In this document: one piece after another, positions 33,923-45,324 of the stretch
Layout: every line of letters starts with the position of its first letter
Numbering within the stretch: the first letter of the stretch is position 1
Assembly (NCBI GenBank): GCA_025738555.1
Contig: JAOVFP010000023.1
Coordinates: forward strand, 62,001-126,000
DNA length: 64,000 nucleotides
Direction of reading: 5' to 3'
Source: Cyathus striatus
Lineage: Eukaryota; Basidiomycota; Agaricomycetes; Agaricales; Nidulariaceae
Translations under genes and position numbers: made by a program
Notes under the pieces: generated by a model
The model's database searches: none
What the model was told of the DNA's origin: nothing
What the model saw: only the letters and a program-made list of their open reading frames with translations

Positions 33923-35542
33923 TTACGAGCTGTCAGTATCTGTAGAAGATCCGGTTTCCTCGCCTCCGTCAATATCTAGTAGCCAGATTAATTGAAGAAT
34001 CACTCCTAAGTTAAAAATAATACATACCCATAGTATAGTCAGGAACATGGATTGGAGGTGGTCGTGGAGGACTCGGCCGTCTGGGCGGACCAGTACCCGT
34101 GGCACGACCTCTCATGCTCTTACCATTCGCTAAGCTCCTTGCCGTTAGACTTGGACTTTGAGTAGAGAACGAAGATGCAGCCGTCCCAACAGATACACCA
34201 CCAGGAGAAGGTGAGCGAGATGAACTGGAGGTGGACGATCGATCGAGAAATGAGGCAGTCGATGAATCACGGAGCTTTGACGGGATTTTCGATTGTGATC
34301 CAGTCGAAGGGGAATAATGGATACCAGACTGCGAGAGTGGCTGAAGATGCCAACCAGAAAAATGAAAGATGAAAACTTACTGTCGGAGGAGCCAGAGAAG
34401 CATCTGGATCTGCTTTAATGCGCGATACCGGCGAAGCTGAATGTCATTTAGGTACCGTGGCTTCAGGAGCGCCTCGTATTTGGACGCACCAGAAGGCTTA
34501 AGCTTCTTAGCTTTCTTGTTGGGTGAAACTTGTGGAACTGCCGGCTAAGCATTACAGTTAGCAATAGTAGACAAAAAAGAATGTAATTTTCGTACTCGTT
34601 TACGCTTTAAGCTTATTTCTGAATCATCTTACGGGAATAAGGTACGTTAGCATTGAATTAAACAAATGTGCTGATGTATTTACCAGCGCGCTTGGCCTTA
34701 GTTTTACCTTTTGTCTTCGCAAGTGGCTTATCATCTGATCCATTTCCTGTCTCTGAGACTGGAGATGCAGAACGACCAACATCTGGCGGTCTATAGCGCA
34801 TCTACGTGTTATTCAAAGTAAAATGAATTTCAGAGTTAGTACTGACTTAAGTTTCGAGTTTGCTGCTGCCACTGCAGCACCTCTCGCAGGAGCTCTTCTC
34901 GTGGTACTCAGTCCTAGACAAGTACTCAAATGAGGAGCATATCGATTTGATGCAATCTTTGTGCGTAAAAGGTAAATAGGTGAACAAATTAAGATGTTAT
35001 TCGTAGCGTACCTGTCGAGAACACGATATGCAGTCCAAATACAAGTTTCCATCCTTAATACTAGTAGGGGTATTGTTTCCTGTAGTAGAATTACCGTTAA
35101 TGGTTTTCGATTCACCCACGGACGATGGCGTTGCGGGTCTTGACGAAGGAGGTGCAGCCTGCGAAACTGCAGCTAGCGAAGGCGGGGTGTGTACTAAACA
35201 TTTCAGAAGTTTTTGACCACGCGGTTAGCCAGGACTTAAACTGTCCATACCTGCACCACACCTGGATAGATTTGGCAGAATCTCAGAATGAACCGTAGTA
35301 TATTCTTTTGAATGTCACTGCATACCTCGTATTACATGCCTTGCACACAGCCCTGCTGCGTGTAATCTCATGATGCGACTGTAGTGTTGCATCTTGAATG
35401 AGCTCATCAAGCATGGCGGAGAATATCCGCGCTGACTACAAGAACACAAAGTAAGATGCGTCAAATACACAACGTCATTACGATAAAAACGCAATGGACT
35501 TACGAGGGCGGATAATATTTCCTCCTTTTCTGACTTTGGCAT
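33923..35542 (-). CDS. SGF11: SGF11-type subunit of the SAGA deubiquitinase module
   Basis: The N-terminus MPKSEKEEILSAL continues after a 5' intron as SARIFSAMLDELIQDATLQSHHEITR and SRAVCKACNTRCG, the long Sgf11 helix that binds the Ubp8/Sgf73/Sus1 assembly. The C2HC zinc finger follows: LDCISCSRQ / IASNRYAPHLSTCLG, with Cys, Cys, His and Cys visible, which docks on nucleosomal histone. After it come a basic Ala/Arg stretch (TRRAPARGAAVAAANSK), a Lys-rich segment and a Ser/Pro-rich tail ending DIDGGEETGSSTDTDSS. The tail is longer than in yeast Sgf11. An 11-nt exon at 35251-35261 encodes Cys-Gly-Ala of the helix end. At least eight exons; start at the ATG 35540-35542. Confidence 0.85.
35251..35261 (-). 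other. 11-nt exon of SGF11
   Basis: TCTATCCAG | GTGTGGTGCAG | GTATGG on the minus strand. It joins ..ACNTR to CGA and then to the next exon beginning TACACACC. The frame fits on both sides and provides the conserved Cys after Thr-Arg. Confidence 0.75.
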
Positions 35543-36047
35543 CGTGAACGGTTCTAAACTAACAAGAAAAGACACGAGCCGCAAATGTAACGGCTGCTGG
35601 GGTAAGCAACCAAGCAGTTCTACAGAGTCCTATGGACACTGAAGTGCGATGGTCGGTGTTAAGCTTAAAGCGCGACAATGAATGGAACTTGTTCCATCGG
35701 GCACGTGATCCTTGTAGATCTCCTTCCCACTGCCAGCGGCAACCCTGAATATGGAACTTTTTGGGTGTATCTTTCATTCCTTACATATCGCAATCACAAT
35801 GGAAGAGAAAGAATCTCATATATTAGAGTAAGTACTTCTAGTAATCGTCTCAGAATGTCGTAAAAAAGGAGTGCGATTCAGCTAAGTATTGTGGTCGTAA
35901 TTTTTCAAAATGGAGTTGGAATTCCACATTCCATCTATGCGTATCCAAAATTTGTGAAATGGAACATAATTAAAAGCATTCCAAAGGATCAACGCAGTTT
36001 TCCTTCTGTCACCACGCAACTCCAACATACTTGGGGTATGAGTTCTG
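35543..36047. other. intergenic, no gene seen
   Basis: This lies between SGF11 and the CBS/PB1 gene, both on the minus strand. Short ORFs on both strands (for example 35678-35863 + and 35559-35777 -) have no family resemblance. Confidence 0.45.
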
Positions 36048-38493
36048 CTAATAGTGGTGGCTTGGTGCGGTAAGCTTGGAAATGGTAAAGACACCGAGAA
36101 TGACTACTGCCAAGGCACCAATGCTGGCAGGAAGCAAGAGGTCCTTGGGAATACCAAATATGTCATCAGACTGGTACGGGGAGGGCTTCGGTGTAGCATG
36201 TCCAGGCTGGGATGTAGGCACCGAGGAAGTCTCCTTCTCGAAGTCAGCTTCAACCTGCTTGGCAACGGCAGCGGCAGCGGACTCTTCTTTACTCTTCTCC
36301 TTCTGTTTTTCGGCATTCGCCTCGTCCCATCCTTTACCGCCCTGGACGAACAAAACGACACGGTCCGCGCCACTCTGTCGTGCAATTCCGACGGCGTCAG
36401 TAACGTCGTGGTCGGAAGTCACCAATACGGTATCACCATCCGCGTCAGTGTACGACAGTAAAAAGTCAATTGGGTCTGGACGGACGGAGTTCTCATCAAC
36501 CTGTTCGTATTCCGTAAAGAATGGGTCCGTAGCAAGCTTCCCAGCCACGATTTCGCGGAGATGCTCAACATCGTCGTGGCGAGCTTGGAAGCGGTGCGTG
36601 CGGCCACTAGGCGTCTTGAATTTGAAGACATATGTGCCATCATCCGCCGGGAGAGCGGACCCTGTCCTACGGGTGTAGCTTTCGAGTGCCGATGCATGAT
36701 CATCATCAACAACTGATGCGGAGTCGTTGGGGTGGACTTCTGACATGGGAGATTGTTGGGCCTGGGATAGGTGGTCCAAGGAATGGAACGAACGAATTTC
36801 TGGCGTTGCATTGGAACCAGAAATAACAGAACCATCGTCGTCCTGGCCAATGGAATTGAAGAAGTGACCCCACATTGGACCGCCTTCTGTTTCATTGCCA
36901 AAATTTTCAGAGGCCATGGCGTTCATCTGGTGTGCAATTAGAACAGGCATTTATGGTTCAGAGGATCGACATACCTGTTCAAGCGTTGCATATGTTAGCT
37001 TGAGTACGTCAACAATGGCCACGAGACGGCCATCTGCCTCCACAACGGGCAAGTTAAGGTAGTGTCCATCTACACATTAGGATAAGCAACAGCCACGCTA
37101 ATGCAAAAAAAAACTCGTACTATGCATCTTCTTGAGAGCGTCGTGTACACTCATGGTGGGAGGTGCTGTATCGGGATGAGGCGTCATCACGCGAACAACA
37201 CTGCACCTGCCCGCATCCAACCCAGCGGCAATCACCCTCAATACGACATCCTTGCTGGTGAAAATACCGGCGATTCGTGCACTAGGTAGGGCGTGGCTCA
37301 CACCGGGACCCCCACCTTCCATAACACACACCGCCGTCGTCCTGCGCTCCTTCATGAGTTTGGCGACCTCCCTAACGCTCGTCTTAGGACCGACGGTGGC
37401 GGGCTGGGTGCGGGAATCCATGACAGTGGTGAGATCTGGGAGAGCAGTCTTCTCGCGGAGTTTCTCTGCCCATGCGAGCATGGCTGCTGCTTGGGGGTTG
37501 GTACTGACAGAGCCGAGCTCTTGAATGCCGGACATGGCACTGAAGAGTTGTTCAGAGACGGCGGAGGATCGCTCGACTTTGCCGAGTGCTTCATGAAAGA
37601 CTTTGGTAATGTCGAGAAGACCAACGACGTTTCCGTCTTCATTGCAAACAGGCTATCAGTGTATATAAGTAAATAGATTCAAGGTAGAGTGGGTCGTCAA
37701 CGTACCAAGTGCCTGAAGTGCCTGGAGACCATGAGCTGGAGAGCATCGGTTGCACTGGTGGTGTCGCGGGTGACCATTGGGTTGCGGGTCATGATCTGGT
37801 GAACGGGAGTGGTATGGGGGTCGAGTCCCTCGGCGGTGACCTTCAGAGGCGGTCAGTGGAAAACATAGCGCAATCGCACAGCAACATACGCGATAAGCCA
37901 AATCCTTGGCGGTAAAGATACCACTCAACCCCTCCTCATCATCGACGACCAAGACGCAGTCAGTCCTCTTGGCGGCGCATAGCTGGCTGGCCTCTGCGAC
38001 GGTGATGTTTTCTGGCACGGTAAGAGCCGGGCTGGGCTTCAGCGCAGCTACAGTGCCCTTCTGAGCGGTCTGCTTGCGGTCTCGCTTGGTGCGCTGGGTG
38101 TGGGTGGTGGAGATGGTGCGCTTCCTGGAGAGCTCAGACTCGATCTTCTTGCGAATGGCCTGGGGGACCAAAGGGGAGGATTTTTTGGGTGAGTACTTGT
38201 CGGAATACATGAGAAGAAGAGAGGACACGTGTAGATGGCAGGGTGGCGGGACGCGGTAATAAAAATGACAAGAGAAGGAGACTGACCTCGTCTCGTTTGG
38301 ACTGCTTCTTCCTGGAGTCTGCGAGGGAGAGGCTGCTCTGGTAGGAGCCGGAGACGGTGGACATATTGACAGACTGCTGACGATTTCGGGGCGGGAGAGG
38401 GGAGATAGGACGGTCAGAGGGAAATGGGACAGGAGAAGTAGACTGGGGGCGGGCGTTGTTCGGGGAATGGCTTGGGACGGGAATGCGGGACAT
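36048..38493 (-). CDS. CBS-domain and PB1-domain membrane-anchored protein
   Basis: A Pro/Ser-rich start (MSRIPVPSHSPNNARPQSTS) and a basic stretch are followed by four CBS motifs. The first pair is around VAALKPSPALTVPENITVAEAS, GIFTAKDLAYRV, VHQIMTRNPMVTRDTTSA and GLLDITKVFHEAL. The second pair is around VREVAKLMKERRTTAVCVM, GIFTSKDVVLRVIAAGL, VVRVMTPHPDTAPP and LVAIVDVLKLTYATLE. A linker leads to a PB1 domain (VFKFKTPSGRTHRFQARHDDVEHL; LSYTDADGDTVLVTSDHDV). The C-terminus has a membrane helix (LLLPASIGALAVVILGVFTI). This is the fungal Mug70-like family; CBS pairs usually bind adenosine nucleotides and PB1 mediates pairing. The true role is unknown. Several introns; the ATG at 38491-38493 opens the conserved N-terminus. 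Confidence 0.88.
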
Positions 38494-38605
38494 ATGAACC
38501 TGGCAATCCTCACTCAACTAATTTCCTGCTCAACTTTTGCCCTCTTATGTTTGTCAGCACCCCGCGATCCAAATCCAAATCCCATTTCAATTTACATTAT
38601 TCTAT

Positions 38606-38939
38606 CTACTTCTTCACCACTCTCCTTCCCTGCTGTCGTGTCGTATACAAGTAGTAGCCAACCCCAACCACCCCAATCGCAACAAAGTTCGCTGCACCAC
38701 GTCAGCATCCTACCACCCACACCAGCTAACCACGTACCCGCAACAAATCCAAGCACGCCCTGGAACAGCTCAAGCACCGTCCCTATCAGGTGCTGTGCTA
38801 TCGTAAATATGCTGTTCACCACACCGAATACCAGCGCAAGGATTGTCTGGAACACCGCCAGGATAGAGTTGAATAGAGACGCAAAGATCCCGAACACAGA
38901 GGTTACAAGGTTGCTGGCAGAGGATATTACTGAAGGCAT
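38606..38939 (-). CDS. small hydrophobic membrane protein
   Basis: Two exons. The first, from ATG 38937-38939, is a regular amphipathic or hydrophobic repeat of about 11 residues (MPSVISSASNLVTSVFGIFA, SLFNSILAVFQTILALVFG, VVNSIFTIAQHLIG, LFQGVLGFVAG). A GTACGT..CAG intron follows. The second exon gives ANFVAIGVVGVGYYLYTTR and a short basic tail ending at TAG 38606-38608. Total is about 95 residues. The repeat resembles other small agaricomycete proteins that combine an amphipathic sheet-binding helix with a C-terminal membrane span. I do not know a function. It is head-to-head with nothing obvious and lies close to the CBS/PB1 gene start. Confidence 0.6.
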
Positions 38940-39269
38940 TCTGTTGTCAAGTTTACTTTGCATCCCCCCCCCCGCATCCATTCTTATACTCTTACTGCGC
39001 TCCATGAACCACAGACGTCATGCAATGGAGTACTCGTCATTCAGCGCTTCACACTAGTCCGAATTATCTATTATTTAGACAGCACAGTAATTATTCCAGG
39101 GCCTTTAAATAACCACCGCCATCTTCATTTAGCAATAGACAAGCCATTCAATAGAAAGAAATATCAACATTTAAAGTGTTCATCCAGAACGCAGGACCCA
39201 TAGAGCATTCTGACACATCCAGCGACGCATCGATCAACTCTCCGAACTCCGTCTCCCATCTTCCTTTCT

Positions 39270-40434
39270 TTACCGCGCACGTGTAGGAGGAGTGCCGGGG
39301 GCAGGAGCGGGATTAGGCTGCAGAACAGTTCCTACCCAGCGGGCAATCAGCGCTTGACCCTGCTCCCAAACCTGCACAACAACGGGTGGAATACCGGGCC
39401 TGCGGATAAGCCCCTCAACCCGACGCTTCGAGATTCCAAATGCTTCACGCGTGAAAGCCGACTGGTAGTACCTCTGGCGAAGGAAATGTGCGTAGATAAT
39501 AGGCGAAATGAGGGAATTTTGGAACGTAATGGCACCGAGCAAGACGCGGGCAAAGATGACGATTTCGGAGAGGGCAACAACGCGCATAGCAGGGTCATAG
39601 TTGGCTAAAATATTGTTAATTTATTTTTAAAAAGATAAAGCGCTACACGTGACCCACATTTAACCCAGACCTGGAGTCTCTTTTGAAGAGGATGGGGCTG
39701 GGGAGGACCACCAGCGGTAGCAGGAGGACCAGTGGGCAAGAATTGGGGCATCAAAGTCGTGCGGGCAAAAGTCAGGGCATGGAAAAGCGAAAAGATGGTA
39801 TAAGGCAGCAAGGTAACTAGAAGCCAGTCAGTCGACTTCTCATAAGCCTTTAAACCACGCACTAGCAATAGGCTTCGAAGTCCACCAGAAAAGTGCAAGG
39901 AGTAAGTATTGGAAATTCTAATAATTGCATATTAGCAGTGGCTTTGAGAGAAACAGAATCGACAAACCTCGTCAAGAACCGCACGCCTGAAATATGCGAT
40001 ATTGGGCTGGGGCGTCTGAGGAGCGACAGTGAGCGGGATGTTACGTCATGAAGACAATATCACTGAAAAAAAAAAAAAGTTGAACATACCCCTAACGATT
40101 TCCTGGAAGGGTAGAGTAAGCGACACAAAATACGATGTGAAAAACGACAAAGAAACGCACATGCAGACGATAGCGTAGCTAATAAGTGCACCAGTGTAGC
40201 TGGCTATGAAACGTGTAGTGCGTGAGGGTCCGAAGAGGCGGAATACAAAGAAGAGAGAAGATACTTTTGTACCACCATGCTGAGACAGCTTTAAAGGTGA
40301 ACCATGCAAGGAAGTAACGAAGAGAGGAGATGAGGAGGATGAAATGGCCGCCCGCCCAGAGATAATGCTGCGCAGGGGGTGAATAGGAGTTGTGGGGAGG
40401 AGATAAGGATGGGATATACCTGTGTTGTGGCCAT
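39270..40434 (-). CDS. TMEM33/Pom33 family membrane protein
   Basis: The spliced frame starts MATTQ at 40432-40434 and continues HYLWAGGHFILLISSLRYFL, then AVSAWWYK, AIVCMCVSLSFFTSYFVSL. Downstream exons give LLVTLLPYTIFSLFHALTFART and then AMRVVALSEIVIFARVLLGAI, NSLISPIIYAHFLRQRYYQSAFTREAFG and a Pro/Ala-rich tail. The last block is diagnostic of TMEM33/Pom33/Per33 proteins. They shape the endoplasmic reticulum and nuclear envelope and help nuclear pore distribution. Four membrane segments are visible. Exact exon ends in the middle (39600-40100) are less certain than the two ends. Confidence 0.82.
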
Positions 40435-40629
40435 TAAGTTGAGATTGGGGGAGGGGAGTGAAAGGGATGTGGGTGGAAGGGATGGAAGTGGATGGTGCGA
40501 TGAGCACGATGCACAAAATGTGTCCCCGACTTTATTTGCTTCAACCAAAACGTGTCGTCACAACATCGACAAGTCACGTGAATGACGCCGTCATAAATAT
40601 TGCACTGACTACCAACTCTACAACTTTAC

Positions 40630-42546
40630 TCAACGACTCCATTGTCCCCCCTTCGCCTCCAGTTTCTTCCTGTCGCTATCCTTCCGGTACTTCTCCTTAT
40701 CCACCTTTTCCCTCCCAAGTGTCTCCACCCTCCGCAATTTCCCGTCTCTCCGTACCTGCTTTCTCGAAACATCGTCCATCTCATCCACTTCCCCGTTCTC
40801 CTTCTGCTCCTCTCTGCCTTGCTCTGGTTCACTCTCGCTCTCGGTGTCCTCGGGCCTCTTCCGTTTCGTATTCGACTTCCCAGCTCCCGGCGCAATGTTC
40901 AAGTTCACCCGCGGAGGAACAGCAAATCCAAACGCCTTGCCCACCTTTGCCAGATCAAGCGCGTTCACGTCAAAGATCTTCTTCAGCGAATATGACGCGT
41001 ATGCTTGCAGATACGATCGGAAGCCATTTTTGGCAGACTGATGGAGGAAGTAGTTCTTCTGTAGTAGCTTCTCCAACTGTTCGTAGTTGTAGTTAGCGCT
41101 TGTCGTGTGTACCAAATAGAATCTACATACCTGAGACTGCACGTTTGCAATCTTGTCCGCAGGGAAACTGAACTCGTTCAGAGGCACCTTTGCTTCTTTC
41201 AGATACCGAAGGAATCCAAGCTCGCTCTCGAGAAGGAACAACAAACTCTTTCCAACCTTACCCGCACGCGCCGTACGTCCAACACGATGAATATAGTCGC
41301 GAGGGTCATCCGGAGGGTCAAATTGAATGATCCAGTCCACGCGGGGAATATCCAATCCACGAGCAGCGACATCGGTGCAAAGAAGAATTCCAGATTCAGC
41401 ATTGATAAACTCGAAGAATGTATTTGTTCGTTTTTGTTGTTTTTGTTTTCCCTTTTGCAAAGTATGAATATGTTGCAACAACAACATATGAGAATTAACT
41501 CACGTGTAAATCCAACACGGGCACATCAATGTAATTCAACAGCTCCGCATGGTACTTGACGGAATTACAACTCGAAAAGAACACAATGACCTTTTTCTTC
41601 AGGTTCTTTTTTAAGAAGGTGAACAGGAGCAGGAATCGGCGGTCGGAGGGGCAGACAACATATCCTTGCGAGAGGGTTGAGACTGTGCTCGTCAATTCTT
41701 CCTTGTCAACATCGATGTGAACGGGGCCTGGGCGGAGCGATATCCGAGCGAGGTCAGTGACTTTTGTGGTTTGGGTTGCGGAGAAGAGCATGGATTGCCG
41801 GTTGTCTGTAAAACACCTGCTTAGCTGGGAAGCAATGGAAGAGCAGAGGTAGGACACACCGTTAGGAAGGATAGAGATGATTCTTTTCATTTCCTCCTCA
41901 AACCCGATTTCTAGTATGCGGTCTGCTTCATCAATAACGAGTGCTCGCATGTTTCGGTACACGAATCCTTTTGTGTTCTATTTCGTAGTCAGAACCTCAT
42001 ATTTCTGAAAGAAACAAGGAAAACGCACTTCAAGATGATCAAGTAATCTTCCAGGTGTAGCAACCAATAAATTAACGCCCTTCACCAACTTGTCTGCTTC
42101 TGCTCTCCTATTTGCGCCTCCAATAACAATACCAAAAGTCTGAGAATGATGCGCCATAAGATCTTTTGCGACACCAAAAATCTGCAGTGCCAACTCTCGT
42201 GTCGGGGATATTATTACAATTCCAGTGCCTATACCCTTTGATTAATTCCAAATCCTTTGAAAAATAAATAAATAGGAGTCTACGCACCGTTCATGGGCTT
42301 GAACTTCAACCGGTGCAACATCTCGACTGCAGGAATCAGAAACGCAAGGGTCTTCCCCGACCCGGTTCGTGCTGCACCCAAAACGTCTTTTCCAGCCAGG
42401 AGAACAGGAATAGATTTAGCTTGGATGGGCGTCATGGTGCTGAGTCCCATTTCGGAGAGCGCATTTGTGGTTTGTTCGGAGAGGTCGAGGGTAGAGAAGG
42501 GAAGTCGTTCGGACGAGGGTCCTGCTTGGGCATTTTCTGCTGCCAT
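40630..42546 (-). CDS. HAS1: DEAD-box RNA helicase HAS1/DDX18
   Basis: All DEAD-box motifs occur in order: Q motif region [15 protein letters not shown], Walker [43 protein letters not shown], then [11 protein letters not shown] in the second RecA domain. Beyond the core, the C-terminal [30 protein letters not shown] segment and [18 protein letters not shown] are the HAS1 signature. A Lys/Glu/Arg-rich tail ends GGQWSR. Has1 is a nucleolar helicase needed for both 40S and 60S subunit assembly. The N-terminal extension is short compared with animal DDX18. About eight introns. The ATG at 42544-42546 directly precedes the conserved [15 protein letters not shown] block. It lies 195 nt downstream of the TMEM33-like start, same strand. 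Confidence 0.95.
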
Positions 42547-42958
42547 TTTAAAATGATGAGGGAGAGGAGGAGGGATGAAATGTGTGTCCACGTATGAGAG
42601 CGGGTATCACAGGGTTGTGTGGACCCCTTGCGTTTTGGGTTGACTTTGCTATGAGCGACGACGACGAAGTCAATGAGCCTGGCAGAAAGTTGTAGAAAAA
42701 TCCGTCGGCGTTTACCGAATAAGTTATCTGCTCTGGCGGCAATCAAAATATTTCACTTTAGAATTATAAAATCTACGTGTCTACTTAGTAGTTCCATGGC
42801 TCTTCCTATTTAATTTAAAATGACATTGTTAAAACTAGCTAAAATGTAGTAGATATGCTGTTTATGCTTCAAGCGAAAAGTAAAATGTGCGAATAAAACA
42901 TACGTGCTCGGCATATCCCGATCAGTAGTTCCGCCTTTCGCTTGGATCGCACAACTAA
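42547..42958. other. divergent promoter space between HAS1 and PTH2a
   Basis: About 410 bp, with no coding recognised. It serves as promoter for HAS1 (-) and PTH2a (+). Confidence 0.5.
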
Positions 42959-43903
42959 ATGCCTTCTTTCGCAAAAGCGACGACGGCTCATGGTCTGTTC
43001 TTTTGGGTACCCACTTTCTCCTCATACTGAACGAGGTTTAACAGTGGCGACTGCTCTCATAATTTCTCTCGCTTCACTTGGAATCGGATATTACATTGGC
43101 TCCCAGTACGTACGATCTCCGGGTCTACCAGTTGAGCCGGAGACTGTCGCTGAAGTAGTGGAAGAAGAAGAGGATGAAAGTGATGATGAAGGTGATATAG
43201 CAGATGGGGATTTATCTGCTGTTAAGGCAGGATTTACGGAGCCTTGTAAACTGGTACGTGGTGAATATCTGGGGAAAGTGCTGAGATGGAACAATTTAAC
43301 TACAGGTGCTGGTGGTAAGGACGGATCTTAAAATGAGTTCAGGAAAGATTGCTGCTCAGTAAGTGGACTGTGTCACGATGGTACGTTATAGAGGCTAACA
43401 GGGTGGCAGGTGCGGGTAAGGAACTTGTCAACGTAAGTATGCTCGAACGCCTGAAATTGGACACATTAGACATGCAACCTTGGCTTGCTACAAGGCGTTG
43501 GTGAAGAAAAACCCGAAAGTACGTACGATGAGTCTGTTAGGTTGGCACCATCGACTCATGCTTGGCGTTAGCTTGTAAAACACTGGGAAAGGATAGGGTG
43601 CGTTCTGGCTCGTCTCACAGCAACATAGCATGTCTAAAGCAATGCAGGCAAGCGAAAATTGCGCTAAAGGGAAGTTCAGAGGAACAGCTGATGGAGTTGG
43701 AGGCTGTTGCGAAAAGCTTAAATCTGTGTGCACGGGCAATACACGATGCGTGAGTACGGGGTTTGTTTGTCTACATGGGGCTTATAGGATTGCTCTGCAG
43801 GGGACACACGCAAGTGGAGGCTGGGACGCGAACAGTGCTGGGGATTGGGCCTGCGCCGGTGAGCGTGATTAACGAGGTGACGGGGAATCTCAGACTGTTG
43901 TAG
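42959..43903 (+). CDS. PTH2: Peptidyl-tRNA hydrolase 2, paralogue a
   Basis: Exons 42959-42992, 43045-43253, 43306-43358, 43410-43415, 43470-43518, 43572-43597 and three later ones. The N-terminus carries one membrane segment ([18 protein letters not shown]), then an acidic run ([12 protein letters not shown]). The Pth2 catalytic domain reads [71 protein letters not shown] and ending EVTGNLRLL. Like Pth2/Bit1 it should sit on the mitochondrial outer membrane and release peptidyl-tRNA. The usual Arg of DAGRTQ reads His here (DAGHTQ). The 6-nt exon at 43410-43415 supplies Cys-Gly. An alternative upstream reading frame with ATG at 42988 exists, but the intron at 42993-43044 matches the paralogue. 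Confidence 0.93.
43410..43415 (+). other. 6-nt microexon of PTH2a
   Basis: GTGGCAG | GTGCGG | GTAAGG, flanked by introns of 51 nt (43359-43409) and 54 nt (43416-43469). CA + GTGCGG + A gives Gln-Cys-Gly before HATLACYK. Confidence 0.85.
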
Positions 43904-44255
43904 ACTACTTAGACACTGTATGGTTGTGTTTGGAATGGAGGTCAATGACGTCGAGCTGTAAGCGATCTTAGATCTAGGAACACGAAATTCCACATTTCCA
44001 CAATATTCTGCTCATCCTTGCCCCTTGCACCACTCCCACTTGCCACCTGCCTCTCGTCACTAGCACCCGTCACCCGTCACTTTCCTCTCCCCTCCCACCA
44101 CTCTCCACTCTCCACTCTCCACTCCCCTCTCCCCCCCTTCCCCACTCTCCTCTTCCCTCTCTCCAAGCCCACGTCCGGATGCTTCCTCCTTATCTGGTAC
44201 GCCAACACCACTCTATTTAACCTGCCTCCCAACACAACCACTATTCAAATTTAAA
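43904..44255. promoter_or_regulatory. CT-rich upstream region of SYM1
   Basis: The 350 bp before SYM1 become strongly pyrimidine rich from about 44020 to 44160, a pattern common in fungal core promoters. It includes the CTCCACT tandem repeat and a tatttaa element near 44214. No gene was seen. Confidence 0.45.
44098..44124. repeat. CTCCACT tandem repeat
   Basis: Nearly four copies of a 7-nt unit (CCACTCT) lie within a polypyrimidine tract about 130-160 nt upstream of the SYM1 start codon. A second small tandem, CACCCGT twice, lies at about 44065-44079. Confidence 0.8.
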
Positions 44256-45037
44256 ATGGCCGCCATCACTCTAGCGCGCGCATACCAGTACTCCTTCGAT
44301 GCACATCCAAACTGGACTCTAGCCGTCACAGGCGGGTGCCTTAACGCGTTGGGCGATTGTGTAGCACAGGTCACCCAGAGCACCGTGCGTCCATCAATTT
44401 CCATGCCTCTTTCCTTTCTTGCCAACTCCCTCCTTTTTTCAGCTGGAAGAACGAGACGACCGCTATCAACGCTATGACTACCTGCGCACTCTACGATTCT
44501 TTGCCTTTGGCTTCGGTATAAGTCAGTGTGCCTGAGATAATCTTCATCCACGCGAGTTCTACTTGCTTATCGCTTCGTCAGGTCCTGTCATGGGACGATG
44601 GAACACCTTCCTCGAAAGACGATTCCCCCTCAAATCCATAGGGGGAAATAAAAAAGTCAGTCTCAAGGCCTTGGGCAAGCGCGTTGCCGCTGACCAGATG
44701 TTAATGGCCCCAGTTGGGGTGTGTGTTGTTCCATTGCTGCAACCAACGTACACGTACTGACTACTTTACCTCCCAGCTCGGTATATTCCTCGGCTCAATG
44801 GGACTCATGGAAGGCCGCAATGGAGCCCAGATAAAGCAAAAATACACCGACCTCTATCCTACTGCCTTGTTGGCCAATTGGAGGGTGTGGCCAGCCGCCC
44901 AGCTTGTTAACTTCCGTTATATGCCTTTACCATACCGTGTGCCATTTTCGCAAACGTGCGGTGTCTTCTGGACACTGTACCTTTCCCTTCTTAACGCAAA
45001 GGAAGACGACAAGCAAGATCGGAAAGATAAGGAATGA
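44256..45037 (+). CDS. SYM1: Mpv17/PMP22 family protein, SYM1-like
   Basis: The protein starts MAAITLARAYQYSFDAHPNW, then TLAVTGGCLNALGDCVAQ, DYLRTLRFFAFGFGI, GPVMGRWNTFLERRFPL, VAADQMLMAPVG, LGIFLGSMGLMEG. The C-terminal family signature NWRVWPAAQLVNFRYMPLPYRV is followed by FWTLYLSLL and a Lys/Asp tail. These are the four membrane segments of Mpv17/PMP22 proteins. Yeast Sym1 is an inner mitochondrial membrane channel-like protein needed at high temperature on ethanol; a peroxisomal PMP22 role is the alternative. Four introns, all short. The start follows a CT-rich promoter. The gene converges with UTP4 286 nt away. Confidence 0.9.
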
Positions 45038-45324
45038 GCTACCGTTTCGATAGAGCGGGGTCATTCATTTATTTTAGAACGCAATATTACACTTTCTTAA
45101 TCTGTTGGCATCATTATCTACCTGTAGCATTAGTATTTGTTATTTTCCTTCCACAACCTTTCTCATTCTTTGGAAATTCGTGTACATAGATAGATTCATA
45201 CACCCAGAAGTTAACGTTCCGTTTTTGCAATCGAATATGTAGATAACGTTTATGATATGTCTATCTCGGTTTTTGGTATTATTGGGGATAGTAGGCTAAT
45301 CCGAGATACGCCCGTAAAAGGAGG

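Noticed and set aside
36076..36678. Plus-strand ORF of 200 codons
   Set aside because: Antisense to the PB1-domain exon of the CBS/PB1 gene.
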